This document shows positions 31,614-41,783 of a DNA stretch of 64,000 nucleotides, piece after piece. The position numbers were made by a program, and so were the translations under genes. Numbering within the stretch: position 1 is the stretch's first letter; the number at the start of each line of letters is the position of its first letter. This DNA comes from Bimuria novae-zelandiae CBS 107.79 (taxonomy: Eukaryota > Ascomycota > Dothideomycetes > Pleosporales > Didymosphaeriaceae): positions 274,547-338,546 of the forward strand of contig ML976719.1 of assembly GCA_010015655.1 (NCBI GenBank), in the 5' to 3' direction. The notes under the pieces were generated by a model. That model saw only the letters and a list, made by a program, of their open reading frames with translations. It had not been told where the DNA came from and did no database searches.

Positions 31614-32130
31614 ATTAGCGAAGGATAGATTGGGGCTCAAGTGTACAGAGGAAATGAAACTGCAACTCGGTAGTATATTGCGGCAGTTATCTGCTTGGGG
31701 AAGAAAGTAGTTGCTGGAGCAGACAGAATGATGGAAGATATAGAGCAGTTTTTATACCGACCACTCGGCGAGTCAAAGAAAGATTCAATGACTCCTGCGC
31801 GGGATGGGAGACTGCTGTTTTGAGTATACGACTCCCGTCCCGCATGAGTGACTCCCTTTGTTGATTTTTGACTCCTGGCGGTTCGCGCCACCTCCACCTC
31901 TCGGCGTTTGTTTGTCCTCGAACGCGATCCTCATCATGAATCTGTAACGATCTTTCAAAATGAAGAAAACAGTTGCAAATATAAGTCTTTAATGATGCGA
32001 CTTTCTTAGCGGCGTGGCACGGTGTATGCAACTCCAAGCCGTGGAGAGTGTCCGTCATGAACGGGGAGTGAGCCATGAAGCAAATATTATACTTTTTAGG
32101 GAGTGGAGCGTGACAGTGCTTCAACGCGAC
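31614..32130 (-). promoter_or_regulatory. Promoter region of the small coiled-coil gene
   Basis: On the minus strand: AGTCACTCATGCGGGACGGG, GACTCGCCGAGTGGTCGG, then TATAAAAAC. The GACTC...CCGA...GAGTGGTC pattern recurs in the promoter at about 33,070-33,110 of the next minus-strand gene. The outer part (31,900-32,130) holds no gene that I can support. Confidence 0.4.
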
Positions 32131-32906
32131 TCATTTACCCTTCTCCAGTCTCTTTTCCCAGGAGCCAGCCTGGTTCAAGATCCTCTCCTTAACCTTGCCA
32201 GCCATTTCCATTACAGCCCCTACTTGATTCGTGAACAGCCTATCTACCTCAAGAGTCTTTCTACCTTCTCTAACCTCCAAACACCAACGAAGTACGTACT
32301 TCGGAGGAGAGAACTCTGTATGCCATTGCACCCTAAACGGCGCGTCTTTCTAATGTTTAAGATACGTTTCCGCTGTTCCTATTATCTCGATTCAGCGTGG
32401 TCATCCTTGCAACGCCGTCATTCAACCTACTTTCCAAATTCTGCTCCAGCAAAGTGACGAAACCTTCCTCGTTCAAAATAGTGAATACAGGCCTTGCGAC
32501 TTCCATAAAGACCTTGAAAACTTCAAAAAATTTGTTGTCCAGCAAGTCGAGGTTCGGTACCTGGGGCTCCAGGCTCTGTATGGCATCCTGAACGTTCTTC
32601 TTGGCAATGCTTTCTGCTTCCCTGGCGGCGTTGGATCTGGCCTCCGCGTCTTTGTAGCGAACACTGCTCCCAAGCGTAGTGGGGCGTTGGGAATGCTTCT
32701 GAAAATCGGCCTCGGCAATGTTCGCAAATACCATTGAAGAAATTGTCAATTCGATTCGAATATTTGGGTGGTCGGGGAGCGACTCGCAGATTGAGAGCAG
32801 TATTTTGTTCGCTAGCTCCATCTTATCCTGTGCATTTTTTTTCGACTTTGTCAGCGGGTGCTCCCGGGCTCGGATCGGTGGGTACAGCATTCGAGGTGGA
32901 AGTCAT
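32131..32906 (-). pseudogene. Small coiled-coil protein, family member 1 (frameshifted in A8 run)
   Basis: TATA box (GCATATAAACTTTC, about 33,020) and ATG at 32906 give MTSTSNAVPTDPSPGAP. At an A8 run (T at 32835-32842) the frame is one base too long; the continuing frame reads NAQDKMELANKILLSICESL through LDLLDNKFFEVFKVFMEVAR. I infer a 115-nt intron (GTAGGT...CATACAG, 32430-32316) in phase 1, then exon 32315-32131 (TLEVDRLFTNQVGAVMEM, GKVKERILNQAG). Domain layout and intron position match the genes at 38830 and 41784. No signal peptide. Function unknown. Confidence 0.55.
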
Positions 32907-33424
32907 GCTTGTGGTTTGCAGTTGGTCCGTGGAACAGTATCTTAAAGAAGGACTGGCGATACGAAATGGGAATATGAAGAATTGTTTGTCGAAGTCGGTC
33001 TCCCTGCTACAGAAAGTTTATATGCCCTGCCCATGCTTGGCGTACACAAAGACTTATTCTTTGACCACTCATTCGGTGAGTCGACTAGCGAGGTCTTGCC
33101 GTAATACCACTAAGGGTCCGCTGTCAGAGGGCGTATGGACATACCGCTTTCCTTTCTCCATCGCCTTTTTAGTAGACTTCTTCGCATGAAAGGTCTGGGT
33201 GTGCAACCGAATCGATGTATGGACTTCTGCCTTCCACTCGGGCGCAAAGCAGTTTCTTTTCAGAACTTCAAGTGCCGCATGTGATCTCAGAGTCTTTAGG
33301 AGGATGGTGAGGGCAGTATCGCGGTCACGGACGCCGAGGCACTCCGTCGCAAGACTCACACCACCAACCCCGCCGCACGGCATACGCTCATCCCTCTCTA
33401 AATTCCCCCTTATCTTCACGTCCC

Positions 33425-34228
33425 TCACTTCCCACCCTGGTTGAAATTCATACTATACCCCCCCGTAGCCTCATCCTTCGTAAACTGGAAATTCTCCGTA
33501 CTCAACCCAAACGGCTTCAAAATCCCATTCCCCAGCGTCTTCAACTTCCCCATCATATCCGCCAACTCGCTATTCTTCGCCTCATCCAGCTTCGCCGGTA
33601 ACTCCCTCAGCGCCGCCTGCACAGCCTTCTGATCCAAGCTCGACAGCTGATGCGGCGGCTTCGACACCGCTTGGTAGTCTTCCAGCGCGCCCTGTAGGGA
33701 CGACCATCCCCCTACTTGCTGTCGCGCTTTCGCGCGGCGGAGTAGGGCTTTCTTGCGGAGCTTGTGTACGTCATTGATGGTGTGGCTGGTACGGGTGAGC
33801 GCGGCGATGCGGACTTCTGTCGCGTCGTCGATCTCTTCGACCTTGCCTCCAGCTCCACTCCCTTGCTCCCCCTCTTTGTCCTTCTCAGTGGCACTTGGCT
33901 CCCGGGGAGGATCGAGAGTGTCTAGCGCCTCGAGGGCCTGCGTGGCTGAGTCAACAGCCTGTTTCCATTCTGCGAGCTTCAAGTGGCACGCCGCGATGTT
34001 AGAGCGCAGGACGGCGATGTCGTACTCGAGGTAGGTGGGGCAGACGGCGAGGGCTTTTTCGTAGCCTTGGAGCGCGGAGTTGTATTCGCCGGATGTGAAC
34101 CCTTTGTTCGCATTGGCCTTTTCTGTGTTGGACTCTTCGAGGAGGGCTTTTTCTTCGTCGGGATGGAATATCTCGGGAACAGAGGCGTCGATAGAGGTGG
34201 TGGAAGCTTCCGGTACAGTGGGGGCCAT
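33425..34228 (-). CDS. TTC1-like tetratricopeptide-repeat protein
   Basis: Intronless, 267 residues. TPR repeats include NANKGFTSGEYNSALQGYEKA followed by LAVCPTYLEYDIAVLRSNIAACHLKL. The C-terminal signature LKTLGNGILKPFGLSTENFQ ending in GGYSMNFNQGG is that of the TTC1 family, a co-chaperone-like adaptor that binds Hsp70/Hsp90 tails. It is unrelated to the transposons. It is divergent from the HAD gene across a 320-bp shared promoter. Confidence 0.9.
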   Translation of the reverse strand: MAPTVPEASTTSIDASVPEIFHPDEEKALLEESNTEKANANKGFTSGEYNSALQGYEKALAVCPTYLEYDIAVLRSNIAACHLKLAEWKQAVDSATQALEALDTLDPPREPSATEKDKEGEQGSGAGGKVEEIDDATEVRIAALTRTSHTINDVHKLRKKALLRRAKARQQVGGWSSLQGALEDYQAVSKPPHQLSSLDQKAVQAALRELPAKLDEAKNSELADMMGKLKTLGNGILKPFGLSTENFQFTKDEATGGYSMNFNQGGK

Positions 34229-34548
34229 TTTGAGGGAGTGTTACAATTCAAGAGACTGTCCAGAATGTTGGGTTTGTGGTGCTGGTGTTTCTCGGTGTCG
34301 ATCTGTTGTCGCGCTCCCACTTCGCAGTGACGTCTCCCGCCGCTAAACTTAGCGAAAACTTGCCCCTAGGTGGGGCAGAACATTCACCAATTGTGACCCC
34401 CAACTTTTCTCCCCTGTCGATTGAGACCCTGGAAACATCCCCAAATCCCAAACCCCGCTCTCCTACCGCTACACCAGCCAACAAGTCAAAATGATCTCCG
34501 ACAAGTACGCAATCAGTACCCCTACATCATTAAAGCTATTAACACCGC
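34229..34548. promoter_or_regulatory. Bidirectional promoter, TPR and HAD genes
   Basis: 320 bp between two divergent start codons. GC-balanced, no coding content, no clear TATA, in contrast to the small genes nearby. Contains an imperfect palindrome CCCCTAGGTGGGG (about 34,363). Confidence 0.5.
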
Positions 34549-35412
34549 ATGTCCAGCACCCCGCCCCCACCCATCCGCGCCGCCCTCTTCGACATGGACG
34601 GCCTGCTCATCGACTCCGAAGACCTCTACACCCAAGTAACCAACACGCTCCTCGCACGCTACAACCGCCCGTCCCTCCCGTGGTCCGTAAAAGCCCAACT
34701 GCAAGGCCGTCCCGGCGCGCAAGCCTACGAGATCTTCCGCGCGTGGGCGCAACTCCCTATCCCGGTCGAGCAATTCCACGTCGAACAGCAAGCCCTCCAA
34801 AAAGAATTGTTTCCTAAGACAAATTGGCTGCCCGGCGTGTTGGACTTGTTGGAGGGGCTGCAGAAGAGGGGTACCCATATGGCGCTTGCGACGAGCAGTC
34901 ACAGGTTTACGTATGATTTGAAGACGGCACATTTGAAGGAGGTGTTTGATAGGTACTTCAAAGATGAGCATAAGATACTGGGCGACGATGAGCGGATACC
35001 GAAGGGGAGAGGGAAGCCTGCGCCAGATATTTATCTGCTTGCGCTGTCGACGCTAAATAAGACGCTAGAGGAGCAGGGAGAGCAGCCGTTGAAGCCGGAA
35101 GAGTGTTTGGTGTTTGAGGATAGTGTGCCGGGTGTGGAGGCAGGAAGGAGAGCGGGGTGTCAGGTTGTGTGGTGTCCGCACCCAGGGCTGTTGAACGAGT
35201 ACAAGGGCAGGGAGAAGGAGGTGCTGGCGGGGCTCACTGGCGAGCATAGGGAGGATGAAGAGGAGCAATTACGAAAGACGGAGGTGGACGTTCAGGAAGG
35301 CAAACAGAGGGTAGGTATGCCTGGAGAGATCGATGACGGCTTCGGGAGGTTGCATGCCTTGTTAGAGAACTTCCCATATGAGTCGTATGGGATCAAAGAG
35401 CCGGCTACATGA
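34549..35412 (+). CDS. HAD-superfamily phosphatase (GS1/PUDP-like)
   Basis: Intronless, 287 residues. Motif I is FDMDGLLIDSE (nucleophile Asp15, acid/base Asp17), motif II LATSSH (Thr115-Ser116), motif III Lys156 in GKPAPDIYLLA, and motif IV FEDSVPGVEAG (Glu190-Asp191). A helical cap lies between motifs I and II (subclass I). The closest known type is the GS1-like/pseudouridine-5'-phosphatase group; small sugar phosphates are the likely substrates, exact one not predictable. The C-terminal extension of about 60 residues is Glu-rich. Complete gene. Confidence 0.92.
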   Translation: MSSTPPPPIRAALFDMDGLLIDSEDLYTQVTNTLLARYNRPSLPWSVKAQLQGRPGAQAYEIFRAWAQLPIPVEQFHVEQQALQKELFPKTNWLPGVLDLLEGLQKRGTHMALATSSHRFTYDLKTAHLKEVFDRYFKDEHKILGDDERIPKGRGKPAPDIYLLALSTLNKTLEEQGEQPLKPEECLVFEDSVPGVEAGRRAGCQVVWCPHPGLLNEYKGREKEVLAGLTGEHREDEEEQLRKTEVDVQEGKQRVGMPGEIDDGFGRLHALLENFPYESYGIKEPAT

Positions 35413-35588
35413 AGGAAATAGACCTGGCATAGACTTGCATAAACTGCTTTAGATCATAGAGACCAAGGCGCCCTCAAACGGCCTAACTTAACACCCGACC
35501 CGCAAAAACGCTCTGTTAACAAACGATCTATAACCTCCCAGCTCTGTGTCATGCGTGATGGCTCCTGGCGTCTCATCAATTCCAAACT

Positions 35589-36327
35589 CTAGCTCTGAAG
35601 AGCTTGTAGACGGCTGCGCATCTGCGCCAGCATCTCCTCCTGGTCTTCCTCTTCCTCCTCCGCCTCGACCGGTGCAGCAGGAAGCGCTTCTTCCGTCGTC
35701 TTGCCCGCCGGAAGCCTGTCTTTCAGAATCTCGGACAGTACCTTGTCCACCTCGCCCTCGGCTTCCTCATCTTCCATGTCCATAAGCGCGGTATCGTCCA
35801 GCGTGTCTCCCACCATCTCCTCAATGATGCCCGCTTTCATGAGCTCAGATGAGAGCTCGCGCATCGTCCCAGTCAGCTCCGGTAACCGTACCAGTGTGTT
35901 GACATCCTTCATTATCCCCGTCGACGCGCGTATCGAGCCTTCGATCTTACGGACGGAGAATGCCTCGTTGACCTGCATCTGCACCGAGTTGAGCTGTGCT
36001 TTGCTCGTTTGCAGCCGGCTGCTTTGCTTTCGTACGCGAACGAGCTCACGCGCAAAGGTGCGGACGTCTTGATTCGCCTGTTTGGCCATTGATGGGTTCT
36101 TCTGCGCGCGTTTCGAGGATTGCAGTATCAGCTGCTTGGTTTTTGCCTCTGTTTGCCTGAGCTGCATGATATCCCGGTCGAGTTTGCGGACATTTTGCCG
36201 GACAAGCGTGTTACATTTGCGCTTCTGTCTTACAGTTAGCTGTTTATCGAAAATTTGACTGGCATGCAGAAAGACCAACCTGCTCTTCTGGGGTGGGCTT
36301 CCAGAGGAGACCGCGAATGGTCTCCAT
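35589..36327 (-). CDS. VPS24: ESCRT-III subunit Vps24/CHMP3
   Basis: Two exons: 36327-36280 encodes METIRGLLWKPTPEEQ, then a 55-nt intron (GTTGGT...AAGACAG, 36279-36225) in phase 0, then 36224-35589; 227 residues, close to the usual size. The basic N-terminal half (KRKCNTLVRQNVRKLDRDI, KTKQLILQSSKRAQKN) and acidic C-terminal half follow the Snf7-fold layout. The C-terminal EEMLAQMRSRLQALQS is a MIM-like helix for Vps4. Function: late ESCRT-III filament at endosomes in multivesicular-body sorting. A start further upstream in another frame would skip the METIRGLLWK exon and is not preferred. Confidence 0.92.
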
Positions 36328-37118
36328 GGCCGGTTCAAGCAGATCCGGCCAGGATACTGGTGTGCCTGGGAGGGTTGAGGTTAGGCGGGGGAGCGCAACC
36401 AAGACGCTCTTAGACGTCGAAGTAACGGGCTTAGGAAGGAGCTATAACAGCTAATGAATACACGGAGGCCTGAGTGAGGGCAAAAGCTGTGACTTCGGGT
36501 TGATGCGTGCGCCTTGGGGGTAGATATCTGATCGTCTGCGCGTGCAGTGAGTGGGCCTGCTGGGAGATGCTGAGATCAGAGAGTATATAGAGGCGCGGAG
36601 AGAGAATTAGTTGCTTCGTGCAGCTATTAAAGTCACAGTCGAGGCTTATGGTGAATGTGCGATACCGTTGTGGGTACCCGGAGATGCCTTGGAAACGCTC
36701 AACTGAGGTTCCGTGATAGTGGCCCAAGCTCAGTGACGTTGGCGCGTTCGCGGGGCAAGCGCAACCCACCAAGCCACCAGCGACACGCCCATTTTTCAAT
36801 CTTCTCACCGCCTGCCTTTACGGACGATTTTCAATTGGGCTAAGCTGGCGAGTTTGCATGACTGCGCAAATACACGAGTTTGTATTTATCCAGAGCAATC
36901 ATTGGCTGCGGGGCTGAGTTTTCTATAGCTTCCATTGCTTTCCACCAGCCTCGCCACGCTAGTCCCCTCCTACAGTTAAGCATTTCTTCGTGCTTCACTC
37001 ACCTCCACCGTCAGTACACACACTACACACACGACTTAAACGACCGTCTTACGATCCGACGTCCTACATCGGGTAGATATTCGACCGCTACCTCTACGTA
37101 CATACGCCGCGCCTCACC
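36328..37118. other. Divergent intergenic region Vps24 / p23
   Basis: About 790 bp with both promoters. Open frames on either strand here (for example 36,431-36,808 minus) lack domains and overlap promoters. The leader of the p23 gene is CT-rich and has CACA repeats (about 37,015-37,030). Confidence 0.45.
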
Positions 37119-38042
37119 ATGTCCACCATCGTCCCCGAAGGTAAGTTGCAGCCTACCCCGTAACTGTCAAGCTCCGCATATGCGTTCGGTGTATCGTGTC
37201 TGCAGGCGGCACAGCGCCCGTTCCGAGACAGTATGCGCCTGCAGCCTTCTTGGGTCATTGACCTTGCCTTGCGCAAGCAGATACTGTGGCCGGCCCTGAA
37301 CATAGCTATTGCGGAGTGCGAAGTTTATGACGATCCCTACCGTGGCTGAGCTCCACTGACCTTTCTTAGTCACTTGGGCCCAGCGCTCATCGAGCTCCGA
37401 CCCCGAGAAGAACTACATCTTTCTCACCATCGTCGCGACCGATGTGCCCGAGTCGGATAAGCAGCTCGACCTTCAACCCACCAAGCTCGCCTTCAAGGGT
37501 ACCTCAACGTCCAAAAAAGTCACATATGCGCTCGAGCTTGAGTTTTTCGCCGAGATCGACCCCAAGGAATCCAAGATCCACCACACTGGCCGTGATATCG
37601 AGCTTGTGCTGCGCAAGAAGGAGCTCAAGGAGGAGTTCTGGCCCCGGCTTCTCAAGGACAACAAGAAGGTGCATTTCTTGAAGACCAACTTCGACAAGGT
37701 ACGTCAAGATCTCGGCCCGAGCTAGGAAGCTTGGAATCTCCATAAGTCAAAGGACATGTAACTAACCTTTCGCAGTGGGTCGACGAGGACGAGCAGGACG
37801 AGGCTCCTGATGACGAGGACTACATGTCCAAGATGAACCCTATGGGAGGTGAGGGCGGTTTTGGCGGAATCGATTTCAGCAAGCTTGGCGCTGCCCAAGG
37901 TGCAGGTGGTCTGCCCGGCATGGAGGGCCTTGAGGGTGAGGGAGAGAGCAGCGATGACGATGATGACGAAGACATGCCCGCGCTCGAGAGCGACGACAAG
38001 GCGGAAGCATCCACCGGCAAAAAGATCGAGGAGGTCTCGTAG
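37119..38042 (+). CDS. Hsp90 co-chaperone p23/Sba1 (Wos2)
   Basis: Three exons, 37119-37140, 37370-37698 and 37776-38042; introns 229 and 77 nt with GTAAGT and GTACGT donors; 205 residues. The CS/p23 domain spans about residues 5-115 (VTWAQRSSS, NYIFLTIVATDVPESD) and contains the family signature FWPRLLKDNKKVHFLKTNFD. Then come WVDEDEQDEAPDD, a Gly/Met-rich linker (SKMNPMGGEGGFGG) and an acidic tail (ESSDDDDDEDMPALESDDK). It stabilises the closed ATP-bound Hsp90 state in the cytosol. Intact. Confidence 0.95.
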
Positions 38043-38829
38043 ACGCGAGTCTTCTGAGGGAGTACGAATACGGTTTGACGGCATCACGAATACCAACGAT
38101 CAGCGAATTATTTGGAATGGCGCATCCTAGACTAAGCGTTGGACCATGGTTCTAAAAGCTTGTCTTGTTTGGGGCCCAGGCTTCCTTATCTGCGGATGGA
38201 CATGCTATGTAAGTGACGAGCACAGTATATGACCGAAAATGCATTACCATGTTTCAGCCCCCCCCCCCCCCCCCCTACCATACTGCGTGCATGTTACTAT
38301 GTCTATAATCGAAGGAGCCATGTTCGTGCCCAAGTAAGGCGCTGCACTGGACGACCTTTGCGTTTTTTATTCTCTAACCTCAGCGTCATGGTGTCAACTG
38401 AACAAGACCTTCAAAGGGTCGAGCGGGGGATGGCTGTCGCCAATGGGTGAGTCTGAACTTAAGTATCCGGTATGCGATTATTAAAGATCCGGTTGCTTCA
38501 ACGTGGGGTTGCTCCCAGTCTCGACTAATGTGCTTGGATCGCTCCTTGCTCCTTACTGCAGGCTGTCGCACAATCGGACACGGTATGAATGACTCTGCTC
38601 GCCCTCGTCGATGCGCTCAAAAGTGACTCAGGTCGCTCCTTCCGAGACGCCGAGGATCACTGCACCACATGGGATCTTATTGAAAGATGAGTCCTCGCGG
38701 GCATGAATAATCCTGGTAAGGTATAAAAAGGAGCAACTTCCGAGGTAAAATCTCCATTGGCCCTACTTCCTGCTTCCGTTCTACTTTCCTGAGATCGCAG
38801 TCTAACACCAAATACCTGCACGTATCATC
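38043..38829. other. Intergenic region with promoter of the next gene
   Basis: No supported gene. Contains a C18 run (38258-38275) and, near the 3' end, AAAAGTGACTCAGGTCGC (about 38,622) and a TATA box GGTATAAAAAGG (about 38,719) 110 bp upstream of the next ATG. Confidence 0.5.
38258..38275. repeat. Poly-C homopolymer (18 C)
   Basis: Uninterrupted run of 18 C between the p23 gene and the next gene. Length is likely to vary or to be mis-assembled. Confidence 0.8.
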
Positions 38830-39638
38830 ATGATGGAAAGCATATCGAGAAACCTCGAACCTTCCGCGCAAGCAGTGTAGGAGCGCACGAGTGCACTTGC
38901 AAAGACCGATGAGGATAATCGCAAGAGCCCTATTGCGGCAAAGGAAGTATTTACCACTGCTCAGCAGGTATTCTCAGTCGTCGCCGATGCCCGATCGCGG
39001 AAGGAGCAAGCCGAGAGCCAACTACTCGTCACCCGTAGAAAAATGATCGCAGACCGCAAGAAAGGCATCCTCACACAGGAACTGTCGGAGGCTAACTGTG
39101 AAAAAATAGCCCTCGCTGAACTCAAGGCAGAGAACGCTACCCGAGAAGCCGCAGCGGCTAATAGTCAGATGCAACACCTAGCGAGGAAATTAGCAGACCA
39201 CAGTCTACACCTAGACCTGCTGGATGAAGGCACATTCCAGGCCTTACGCGAAGTTGTCAAGGTAATTCACAGTAACACGGATATCAGATTTTCCCTCAAT
39301 AACAACTTGACGAATGATTTGATCAGTAAGTAATTATAACTATCACGACGGTCCGATACTCATCTTATCGCAGAAATGGCCGAATTATACTCGAGCCTCG
39401 ACTCTGAGTATTGTTCTGTGGAAAAATGGAGCACGTACGTACATGCGACAAGCAGAGAGGCTGTTATGCCGCTGAGCTGTGCGGGGACAGTGTCAATCGG
39501 TTTCGGGTCGAAAAGATCCCGCAAGCGGAGGTGTGCGCTTTGGTGGAGTTGATCTCGGAAGTCAGACAATCAATACTTCAATGTGATGAGAAAGCTTCCA
39601 ACGGTGGATCTGGAACAGATAACCTAGTCGAGGATTAG
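38830..39638 (+). pseudogene. Small coiled-coil protein, family member 2 (in-frame TAG)
   Basis: TATA box upstream, ATG at 38830. Exons 38830-39325, 39374-39434 and 39491-39638 (introns GTAAGT 48 nt, GTACGT 56 nt) keep the frame for 234 codons. Codon 17 is TAG (38878-38880). The frame is otherwise open on both sides: EPSAQAV-stop-ERTSALAK, then KEVFTTAQQVFSVVADAR and a long charged coiled coil. LHLDLLDEGTFQALREVVKV resembles LDLLDNKFFEVFKVFMEV in the gene at 32.1 kb. The C-terminus is EVCALVELISEVRQSILQ. No signal peptide. Function unknown. A downstream ATG (39043) could give a shorter product. Confidence 0.6.
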
Positions 39639-40578
39639 AGTCGCCTCGCCGGTGTACACGCCAAAGGTAGTGATGTAAGCACGAGCTAGAAAACGGATGA
39701 CTTATGTTTATTGATGAATTTCCATTCAGCGTGTGCATTGCAGCGATAAGTCAAGTTTTGTCACAGAGCCAACGCGTTTCGTTTACTTGTAGTATTTTCA
39801 TTGAATTACTAGCCTTTGTGCAGGTTGTATTGGCGAGACATTTATATAGGACCCAGAAATACCCTCGTCCAAACTTCCTCCACTTTATCAGACACAGGAA
39901 CACCAAAATCGTGATTCCACCCACACGACCGTGTGGGGGGTTCCTGTAGTATGAAATTGTTCGCCTGAACAAGCTGATTACTAGAATCACGTTCTTTATC
40001 CGCAAAAAGCTGGCGCTGTTGCGATAAAGAGACCAAAAGCCAAGATGCAGAGTTTTCGCTCTGCCAAGACTTGGTCAAAACCTTTCACCCAAACTAAGTA
40101 CCGCTCAGGCGACTACTACTACTTGTTCAAGCTTGAGGTTTTCCCCTACGAGGTTTTTACTCAAGGTACAAGGCAGCTTGCTAACTCGTACGAGGTCCTA
40201 CTTCGTACGAGGTAGGGGGAGGAAGACAGTACGGGAGCAGAGCTACAAGGGCGAGGGAGAGAGGGGCAGGACAACAACACCCTCACAGATGAGGGCCGGC
40301 TACTATAGGTATCTAGGTGCCTGTAGTAGCAGGTAGACCTATTAAAGGGAGGATGGGCTATGTACAACAAGGCTACTGTGATGGTAGCCAGCCGACAGGC
40401 ACGAAACGCTTTCTGTAAATACAGCTTAGCACGTCCCCATGCCCCATGGGAGGCTAGAACATTATGTTCCTGGACGTTAATCAATACTACTACTACTACT
40501 AATCCACTTTATCAGAATCTCGTTGTAGTTCCCAACACTTCACCTTCGCCAAAATTCCAAAACAAGAGTTATATCATA
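39639..40578. other. Intergenic region, partly repetitive
   Basis: Holds a minus-strand TATA motif (CCTATATAAATG, about 39,845) with no convincing gene after it, a C/G-rich palindrome CCACACGACCGTGTGG (39,920-39,936), and a candidate solo LTR (40,124-40,486). No clear coding sequence. Confidence 0.4.
40124..40486. repeat. Possible solo LTR in an ACT repeat
   Basis: 363-bp segment bounded by CTACT on both sides (40119-40123, 40487-40491), starting TGTTCAAGC and ending ATCAATA. The flanks are an ACT microsatellite, so the duplicate may be chance. Inside are CGTACGAGGT twice and a 32-nt near-perfect hairpin (about 40,299-40,330, GCTACTATAGG ... CCTGTAGTAGC). Confidence 0.3.
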
Positions 40579-41151
40579 ATGAGTTCTTCAAAAGCGAGCC
40601 GCTCAAAACAGGGACCAATCTATGACCCACCCACTCCTACGGAAAACTACTGCGCGGTCATCGAGAAGCTGCGCAGCAAATACCCGAAGGCCAAATCCAG
40701 GGACAAGAAGTACAGCCTGCTAACGACGGCGGCAACAGACTCTTGAGGGGATGCACTTGTTAGTCGACGAGGCGTAGACGCTCTTGGAATGGTTCGCGAA
40801 GAAATTGATAAAATCCAAGATGGGTGGTATGCTCATGGGCCCGCTGAAAACTCTTCTACAGAACAAGTACCGAATCTAACAGTTTCATCGCGTTCGCTGA
40901 TATTGTGTAGAAACGGCGGAGACGCGCTGGTCGAATCGAAAGGGCAGATACGAAGGGTTCCTTGTGCAGATGAATAATGAGACGTAGGGCAAGCACTACT
41001 GTGATGATAAGGCTTGGGCTGCCACACTTAGGGGTTGAGGCGTGACAAGAGGAACAAGGACCTGATTGAGGCAGCAGAAGAAGGGCCGTTGGCGGCCCTG
41101 GTAAAGCTGGTAAAGCTGGCGAGGTTGATGAGGAAAGAGATTATCGGGTAG
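40579..41151 (+). pseudogene. Degraded unknown gene with several stops
   Basis: Opens MSSSKASRSKQGPIYDPPTP, then NYCAVIEKLRSKYPKAKSRD, up to TGA at 40744-40746. The same frame continues as coding-like sequence (GVDALGMVREEIDKIQDGWY) to 40977. Later fragments in other frames (RYEGFLVQMNNE; DLIEAAEEGPLAALVKLVKL up to TAG at 41151) suggest frameshifts plus more TAG/TGA. The stops fit C-to-T change of CGA or CAG codons. Family not recognised. Confidence 0.5.
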
Positions 41152-41783
41152 TAGGTCGGAGATTAATTAAAGCATGGGTGGGAACATGAATTCGACAGTG
41201 ACGCGAAGGGCGACTGCGCGTGTTGGAAGTGGCTGACTCCCGGTTCCGAAAAGGATTCGCGCTTCTGGGGTTACACATGGTGTCAGTTGCCAATTGTCTG
41301 GATAACGAACAAGCTTCCCAGTTTGTTAGTGTACACCCAGCGATTAGAGTTTGGAATGACTAGGAGTAGTGATGTGGGCTACCTATGATGAATGAACTTC
41401 TCAGCATTTGATGCGACTCACCAAGTGGAACTAGCCGGAGATAATTCTTTCATAGGCATGTCAGCTTTTTGACTGCAGTCTGTGAAGTGTAAGTGGTACG
41501 TCTATCGATCCTTCGGCATGGTTCTTTGTTCGAGTGTGAGCAGTGAGCTTGCTCATTCCTCGACATGATTCTTTGTTCAGTTGTAACATGTCAGCAGTAT
41601 AAATTACTTCTCGAAAATGATCTTACTTCCGAATACCCTCTACTGCTTTCATTAGATAAAGGCCTCGCTATCAGTTATTTTCCAAAGGGCAGTTTTTGAG
41701 CAGGTACCACTCAATCACCTCCAAGTCCTACGTGTCTTTCGCGAATACCCGCCCCACAGCTGGCGAAGTTGACATCAATCGAG
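41152..41783 (+). promoter_or_regulatory. Promoter region of small gene 41784
   Basis: No coding sequence. Contains a repeated CATGRTTCTTTGTTC unit (about 41,518 and 41,566) and a TATA box AGTATAAATTAC (about 41,596) some 185 bp before the ATG. Confidence 0.45.

Noticed and set aside
33069..33428. 119-codon minus-strand frame directly after the TTC1-like stop codon
   Set aside because: GC3-rich and somewhat coding-like, but its start is GTG or an internal ATG, it covers the promoter of the next minus-strand gene, and no domain is visible. Left open as a weak candidate.
36431..36808. 125-codon minus-strand frame
   Set aside because: Falls in the Vps24/p23 promoter region without recognisable content.
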